Shown here: one piece after another, positions 58,043 through 64,000 of the stretch
Layout of the letters: each line of letters starts with the position of its first letter
How positions within the stretch are numbered: position 1 is the first letter of the stretch
NCBI GenBank assembly: GCA_963565915.1
Contig: OY751487.1
Coordinates: 2,542,001-2,606,000, forward strand
DNA: 64,000 nucleotides
From: Entoloma clypeatum
Taxonomy: Eukaryota; Basidiomycota; Agaricomycetes; Agaricales; Entolomataceae
Direction: 5' to 3'
Translations under genes and position numbers: made by a program
Notes under the pieces: model-generated
The model's input: only the letters and a program-made list of their open reading frames with translations
What the model was told of the DNA's origin: nothing
Database searches by the model: none

Positions 58043-58946
58043 ATGGCGTCCAACGATGCCAAGAGTCTGCAAGGCGACGACCCCCCAGATTCACCCATTA
58101 GCAATACAGCAGAACCCGCGATGACGATGTCGTCTGTGGGATACTCAATGCACATGTACCCCTTCCCCTCTCACCTAGTTCCGCAACCGCCCCTCCGTTC
58201 CAAGCGAAGACAGGTCAAGAATGCGTGCACCAACTGCCAAAAAGCGTGCAAGAAGTGCGACGACGCCCGACCCTGTCTACGATGTGTCAAGTACGGGATC
58301 TCAGAAGAATGTATCGATTCGCAGAGAAAGGAGCGGAAAAAGGGGATCAAGAGGGGACCGTACAAGAAGCGCGATGGAAAAGGTGTGTCTCTATGTGGCA
58401 TCTGCTTTCCGCCGTCACGACGCGTAGAGTGACATTGGCCGTTTCTAATTTTTTTGAGATCGCGCAGGCAGCACCGTCGAACAGCCCGACGTCTCCGCAC
58501 CACCGGACGTGCCTGTCTCAAATAGTGGGCCGCCACCTGGCGGCGGCTCACCCCCACCCCCCCCTCCAGCACTCATGAGTCCATATGTGCTGCCAGGCTA
58601 TTTTGGGCAGTATGCCCAGGGGCCACTACTCAAGGCTGTGGAGAACGGACATATGTATCCGCAGTATCTGGCACCTGTCCCGCAAGCCCTGCCACTGGCG
58701 GTTCCACATGGAGGGCCGGATGTGGACCACAACACATACCAGGCTCAACAGTTCTATCCGGCATTCGTGCCGTTCGGTTCTCCCGCCGTATATCCATATA
58801 TGGTTCCTCGGCATGATGGTCAGATGCCGGGGAACTATGTGTTGCTCCCGATGTACGCGAAAGTGGGGGGACCAAGCGAGATGGGGGGAGGTGGTGAACA
58901 GGGGCAGAACGAGGAGGGCAGTGATAAGACGGGAGGTGCTGGGTAG
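58043..58946 (+). CDS. Zn2Cys6 transcription factor
   Basis: Exons 58043-58382 and 58468-58946 (819 nt, 272 residues). The binuclear cluster reads CTNCQKACKKC, then CLRC and the last Cys in KYGISEEC, spacing CX2CX6CX5CX2CX8C, preceded by a basic RSKRRQVKNA. A strongly basic linker (RKERKKGIKRGPYKKRDGK) follows and then a proline/tyrosine/glycine-rich tail with no fungal_trans domain. It is shorter than most C6 factors. It should act in the nucleus at CGG-containing sites; target genes are unknown. An in-frame upstream start at 57938 exists, but the ATG at 58043 better fits the leader. Confidence 0.85.
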
Positions 58947-58956
58947 CTGTACTATG

Positions 58957-58957
58957 C

Positions 58958-59006
<49 letters not shown>

Positions 59007-59007
59007 T
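58957..59007. repeat. TTTTC repeats and T18-20 tract
   Basis: Tandem CTTTT units run into a pure T tract just after the Zn2Cys6 stop and about 95 bp before the ERV41 start. A T-rich promoter element of ERV41 or a termination region is possible. Confidence 0.7.
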
Positions 59008-59102
59008 GCTTTCGAAATATACTCGTTATCTCCGTATTTGGTCGTGTGATGTCACTGGACACGTCAAGTCCGAGAATACGCCTTCGGACTCGGACCACAC
59101 CA

Positions 59103-61053
59103 ATGTCGGCTACACACAGCGACGACGCCTCCCTTCTCGACAAGCTGGACACCGTCGTCCCCGCCCCACTCGCACAGTTCGATGCCTTCCCAAAGATCCC
59201 CTCCACGTACAAGGCCCGCTCTGAATCTCGTGGCTTCATGACCGTCCTCGTCGCCCTCCTCGGCTTGCTCCTCCTTCTCAACGACATTTCCGAGTTCATC
59301 TGGGGCTGGCCCGACCAGGAGTTCAGCATCGACTCCAACAAGCAGACCTACCTTGATATCAATGTTGACATGACCGTCAACATGCCATGCCAATGTGAGC
59401 CCTTCCCTCGACGAGCCAGAACAAATCCTGAACTCTTCGCAGTCCTGAGTCTGGACCTTAGGGATGCTGTAGGCGACCGACTCTTTTTGAGCGGCACCGT
59501 GAGTCGCGACGGGGTCAGTGTTCATCCTGTGCTCCCTGCACCCTCACCCATACTCACGTTCTCACTCGACTTACAGACCATTTTTGATACATCACAAGCA
59601 ACTGAGTTCTTGGCCCACTCCCGCGCCCTCTCTGTCCGCGAGGCTGTCTCTCAGTCAAGAAAATCCCGCGGTCTATTTGCATTCATACGGAGATTAAGAA
59701 GCTCTCCTGCTGCCCGCCTCCGAACCAAACATCAGGCTTCCGACTCGGCCTGCAGGATCTGGGGCTCTCTCGCCGTAAAAAGAGTAACAGGTGGGGGTCG
59801 GAACCAACTTTCGTTTCTTTCTACGTCCTCACACGATCTGCTCCAGCTAATCTACATATCACTACTCTGGGACATGGGTATGCCAGCTATGAACATGTTC
59901 CGCACGATCGTGAGCTTGTTTTGGCCGTCTCCCTACCAATGTCCCATACTAAATCTCAACATAGGCATGAACCTCTCCCACGTCATCGACGAGTTCTCTT
60001 TTGGCCCTTATTTTCCCGACATCACCCAACCTCTGGACTATTCCGTTGAAATGACCCATGATCGTATGTCCATGCAATTGTCTTTTTTCCCCCTCGTATC
60101 TTTACCCTTCGGCCGCCAGCATTTGTCGCGTACCAGTACTTCCTCCATGTAGTCCCCACCACCTACATAGCTTCTCGCACAAAACCACTTCACACCAACC
60201 AGTACAGCGTTACACACTATACACGCGTACTTGAGCACAATCGCGGGACTCCTGGAATTTTCTTCAAGTTTGACTTGGACCCCATGAACTTGACCATCCA
60301 TCAGCGCACAACGTCCTTCATCCAATTATTCATTCGGTACAATTCGCGCCTTTCTGTTTCGTCGCGCGTCATTCCACTAACTCTCCTTGCAGCTGTGTCG
60401 GTGTCCTGGGGGGCCTCTTCGTCTGTACCTCGTACGCTATCCGCATCACCACTCGCGCCGTCGAAGTGGTCTCAGGGTCCGACCAGTCCAAGGGCATCGT
60501 CGCTGCAGGTGCCACAGGTGTTAACCTTGGGCGTGGTTTGAGGTCGAAATGGGCGGGATCCGAGTTGAGGTCTCGCACCAATGGGAACTTGGTGAGGCAT
60601 GGGTCTGGTTGGGCAGTGGAGGGATCAGGGTATGCCTCCGACGGTTACTCGAGTTATGTTGGGACCCCGATGTCGAATGGGTTCCCTACGCCTGCCTTAT
60701 CGGCGCAGTCTCCCTTCGCTGTCAATTCGCCTGTCCCGAATGCGAGTCCCGGCGTTGGACTTGGCGTCCCGTCAAGTGCCTTCGGACCCAGCAACGGCGC
60801 ATTTCCTTCTTCGCCTCTTCCTCCTCGTTCGATAAATGGCCGCTCAGTCTCTGCTGAAGCAGCTGGGGGGCCGCACACCCCTGTCACAAGTATGTTGAGT
60901 CCACCACCCTCACTGGCGCCACCTTCAGGCATAGCATCGGTTCCTGCCACACCAGGCATGTACGCTACCTTCCCAATTTCACCTAACAAAAGTGGTGTGA
61001 CGGTTGGCCCACCGCCCCGAAGGGGACCACAGGCGTTGAAGAAGGATGATTAA
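59103..61053 (+). CDS. ERV41: ER-Golgi vesicle protein Erv41/ERGIC2 family
   Basis: Seven exons: 59103-59394, 59443-59513, 59577-59790, 59847-59909, 59965-60063, 60120-60336, 60393-61053 (1617 nt, 538 residues), all in phase. The N-terminus (DAFPKIPSTYKARSESRGF) precedes the first membrane helix (MTVLVALLGLLLLLNDISEF). The lumenal domain shows DINVDMTVNMPCQ, ACRIWGSLAVKRV, HITTLGHGYAS and IDEFSFGPYFP. The second helix (CVGVLGGLFVCTSYAI) precedes the cytosolic tail. Erv41 with Erv46 cycles in COPII vesicles as a retrieval receptor. The tail of about 170 residues, rich in S/P/G, is longer than in yeast and human proteins. It ends in KKDD. Confidence 0.9.
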
Positions 61054-61238
61054 GCTCTGTCCTATCAATTTAATTGTGGATTATTTAATGAAGAGTTGCT
61101 GTATCAATAGATCATCGACCTGGTTCATAGATTGTCCTTTGTCTGCGTATGCCTGAACTTGACACTAGAAGAATGAGATGACAATATAAACCAGTTTCAA
61201 AGATCTAATTTATGCAAGTAAAGATGATATTGGTGCTC

Positions 61239-61994
61239 TCAGACAAACGCTACAAGCGCAATGGTCGATGCAGCTGTAGCTCCCAGAACAGCGTATCCAG
61301 AGGTATAGCAGCCCTTTACTGTCATGACTGATGATAGAACGATGAGCGGTAGTTTTATGTTACGAAGCCGTGATAAAAGCGAGATGACGTACATCTGCCC
61401 ATATCCCACGCCAGATGTCGGAGGCCGTTGAATGAATGGAACGTGAACGGCAACGCGAGGGTGAACTTTCCAGCATACTTGGCGGCGTCTGGGAGGCCTG
61501 CCACGAATTCAACGACGTGGGCGCTATCAAAAGTTCCAGGGGCAAAGAGGTAGCCGAGAGAGAAGCCGTACAACACTACAGGGAATGTGGTGGGTGGTCT
61601 GAGGCGAACACGGACAATGATCACGTACGGGTACTGAGAGCTACGCCGGTGACACGGTTGAATATCGAGCCAAGCCAGGTGAGCTGAGGTTGGTAAATGG
61701 TAAAGTGGGGGCTGGAGGGGCGCTGGAGGCGTTGTTTGTTTAGGATTTCTGCCGATGCGGATGAAGGAAGAGAGGTAGTTTGCACGGCTCTAACCCAGAT
61801 CGTATCAGGGAATTAGTGTTCCTGCATGGCGGCCGTTCTCAGCGAGAATACGCACCGTCGTTGAAATCCCTGGCGGAACAGGAGCTGATTCCTGACTGTC
61901 AGGTAATCAGTAGGATCCATCGCATTTTCAAGGCATACGAACGGATCTTGGGCGTGAATACGGCACGTCTCACAGCGAGCGCTCTGGCAGACAT
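61239..61994 (-). CDS. SDH3: Succinate dehydrogenase cytochrome b560 subunit
   Basis: The start at 61994 gives a basic mitochondrial leader ([19 protein letters not shown]). Next come [10 protein letters not shown] and [20 protein letters not shown], then [13 protein letters not shown]. The latter contains the Sdh_cyt signature (S.xNRxTGV). The heme-binding region [14 protein letters not shown] follows in exon 61575-61393, and the last helix in 61318-61239. Introns 61576-61634 and 61319-61392 are clear; the boundary between 61900 and 61770 is not resolved. The protein anchors complex II in the inner membrane and helps to bind ubiquinone and heme b. Confidence 0.85.
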
Positions 61995-62150
61995 GGTGGT
62001 GGTGGTGAGAGGGCAGGGGAAACTCAGGAAGGACTTCCGATCCGATCCCTTCACGTGATAGAGCGCTGGTAAGATGTTACTATGTATGCAAATGGTACAA
62101 TTGATATCACAAAGGAACAAGGCATTCCATGCCTCGAAATGTCCCCAATT

Positions 62151-64000
62151 TCAGGAAACATCCATAGCCTCTGAGCCTGCATGAGGTCCTTCCAATGCCT
62201 GCATGTATGCAGAAACCTGTGCCATCGATGGCCTTGACGTCGCTGGCGACCGCCAACATTGGCCCATGAGCGTCCACAGACTCTCCGTCAGCCAAGGCTG
62301 CACCTCCGGTTCCGTCGGCCGAGGCGGAGTCCTTCGCAATACCACGATATCGTGGATGACAGATGCATCACGCTTGCGGTGAGGATATGGGTGCTTGCCC
62401 GTGATGAGCTCGAGAATTGCCATCGCATAGGAGTATGTATCAGCCTCCTTTGTCGGGGACGACACCACACCCTCGATGAGCTCTGGTGCAAGCCATCGAG
62501 CACTCCCAGCTGCTGTCAACGTAGCGGACGCGCTCTTTTCAGTCACTTCCTCTATGATTTTCGACATCCCAAAGTCGCATATGCAGGCTTCTCCCTGTGT
62601 TGAACGGAGATCAAGAACTTTGTTATGGGTCGACACAAGAGATGTACATACTGCCATAGACACGAGAATATTCGCCTGCGTACAACAGTGATGTTCAGCA
62701 GTAGGTTTTTGAGTCAATGTGATAAATACGTACACATTTGACTGTAAGACAGGAAAAGGCCACCTAGTTGTGAATGACAGGTAAAGTTCAAAATGCTTAA
62801 CAGACCATTTCCATGAATGATGTCTTGGGCGTGCAAGTATTCGAGCCCTTTTGATGCTCCTACCAACTGAACATCGTTCAAGGCGTGAAGAATGAGGGAT
62901 GCGAGTAACGAACCAGATGTATCCTATTTGCATTGCGTGATGCTTTAATATACCTAGGCCTTTATAAGGTCGTGTGATGCCTTGTCAAGAGAAACGTGTC
63001 TACTCAAGAACATTGCCATTTTCCTGCCAAGGAGAAACCTGGCGGCGCATGAGAATTGTTTCAAGATATGCAGGAACAGAGGGTAACCATTTGGATGTGT
63101 TGGCCTTGATCAGTTACGATTCCATAGAAGGGCAAAATGTGTTCATGTTTGAGGCGAGCCCATATATTAATTTCATGCTCGAAGCGCTGCCGGTTGTAAG
63201 TTACGGGCTTGCGGTGTCTCTAAAAGAGCATACCTTCCGTGCCTTCGGGTCGGATGCTTTAATATTGCGCAACGCCTTCAAGGCAACCTATGGATAATCT
63301 TAAATAGATGATCGTTGTGCACAATAAACCACTGATCGACCTTTTTTTCGCCAAGCCATTCACCATGCCAAATGTCGCTGTAAGTGCCTCCCGCAACAGC
63401 GAGGTCACCAACTCGGACGACCTCACCGTCCAAAATCTTGACACTGGGGGGAATGCCAGTGTTTTGGTGTAACTGAAGCAGCCCCCGCTGGCATTCGAGG
63501 TAGCGTCGAGTATCCGCGCTAATGGGAGGTGGGGATGTGGATCGGACGTTTGCAACAATCAGCGAGCTCGAAGCCATTGTCTCTCTCATTATTCGAAGCT
63601 CCTGCAAAGATACCTGAATTTATGAGATTGACCCAGATTGGAGCACGCACCCTTTGACCCTCGAGCATGACCAATTCCCCGGCATGTTCACCGGAATTTT
63701 GCAGCTCGATCACCTGGCGTAACTCCCCTTGATTAGACAAGAGTTGATGAAGCAGATCGCGCATCTCTGCCATATCGCTACGACTCCTCTCCTGCACCCC
63801 CAGGTGATGTGTGTTCAGAAGGATGAGGGCACTGAAGATAAAGCGATATCCAGAAACATGAACAACGAACCCGCTCGGGTGTACTTACTTTATCTACAAG
63901 AATGTTCAAAGGCGCTCCCTGAGGCTCAAGACCATTCCGCTTACCTGGAAAAGCTTTATGGTCTGATCCAGCTCACCATCACATTGCTCAAGGCCTTCTA
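62151..64000 (-). CDS. TKL-type protein kinase with altered HRD motif (5' end outside window)
   Basis: The N-terminal part near the right edge (EQCDGELDQTIKLFQ; AEMRDLLHQLLSNQGELRQVIELQ) is helical, like the HeLo/MLKL-type regions of basidiomycete kinases. The kinase domain begins near 63400: glycine loop VAGGTYSDIWHGEW, the lysine in VALKALRNI (just after a short intron), EHEINIWARLKHEHILPFYG, then GLEYLHAQDIIHGN. The catalytic loop, assembled over two short introns, reads HGNVKCANILVS, so the HRD aspartate is asparagine. CDFGMSK and SARWLAPELIEG are kept. The C-lobe ends at 62151 with WRSPATSRPSMAQV. Some intron positions between 63250 and 62840 are approximate. Confidence 0.8.

Overview
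The window is nuclear DNA of a basidiomycete fungus, most likely an agaricomycete. Protein genes carry many 45-70 bp GT-AG introns, and the gene set is fungal: PGK, Cef1/Cdc5, an SREBP-cleavage-activating protein, an E3-binding protein of pyruvate dehydrogenase, a Zn2Cys6 factor, Erv41, the SDH cytochrome b subunit and a TKL-type kinase. No rRNA, tRNA or CRISPR array was recognised.

Layout. Bases 1-43,000 are a transposon-rich block with almost no host genes. From the left: a broken Tc1/mariner transposase; unassigned AT-rich DNA; a decayed Ty1/copia element (3153-8588, minus) that carries a foreign gypsy integrase scrap; an SPT5-like KOW-domain pseudogene (about 8.7-12.2 kb) broken by a minus-strand LINE; an old chromovirus (12,229-22,176, plus) split by a younger related chromovirus (13,376-19,443, minus, TSD GTGTC); a 20-bp minisatellite; and a nested pair of chromoviruses. 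In that pair element B (24,998-32,165, minus, TSD GCTGC) sits inside the gag gene of element A (23,589-36,568, plus, TSD CTCAT). AT-rich and pyrimidine-rich repeats follow to about 41 kb, then a well-preserved eight-exon tyrosine recombinase gene (41.5-43.2 kb) convergent with a SAP-like gene (43.2-44.6 kb). Bases 45,000-64,000 are ordinary, compact host genes.

Main observations. (1) Elements A and B both carry, between pol and the 3' LTR and on the strand opposite gag-pol, a two-exon gene for a charged coiled-coil protein whose six cysteines match the fungal Zn2Cys6 spacing. A 49-nt phase-2 intron lies at the same place in both copies. The B LTRs hold tandem CGG-spaced arrays, the half-site class such clusters bind, so self-regulation is a testable idea. 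(2) The three LTR elements with a readable 5' end (A, B and the young chromovirus) show Tf1-like self-priming: a 10-12 nt sequence near the predicted mRNA start is complementary to a site 2 nt downstream of the 5' LTR. The copia element instead matches the anticodon region of initiator tRNA-Met. (3) LTR-LTR differences are almost all CpG transitions, and several pol stop codons read as CGA-to-TGA changes, which fits methylation-driven decay. (4) Elements A and B have a canonical -1 slippery heptamer directly before the gag stop.

Host genes, left to right: PGK1 (+), CEF1 (+), SCP1/SCAP (-), PDX1 (+; predicted starts of SCP1 and PDX1 only about 50 bp apart), a small unknown gene (-), a Zn2Cys6 factor (+), ERV41 (+), SDH3 (-) and a TKL kinase (-) running off the right edge. 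They serve glycolysis, splicing, sterol/oxygen sensing, mitochondrial metabolism and ER-Golgi traffic; no cluster logic is evident.
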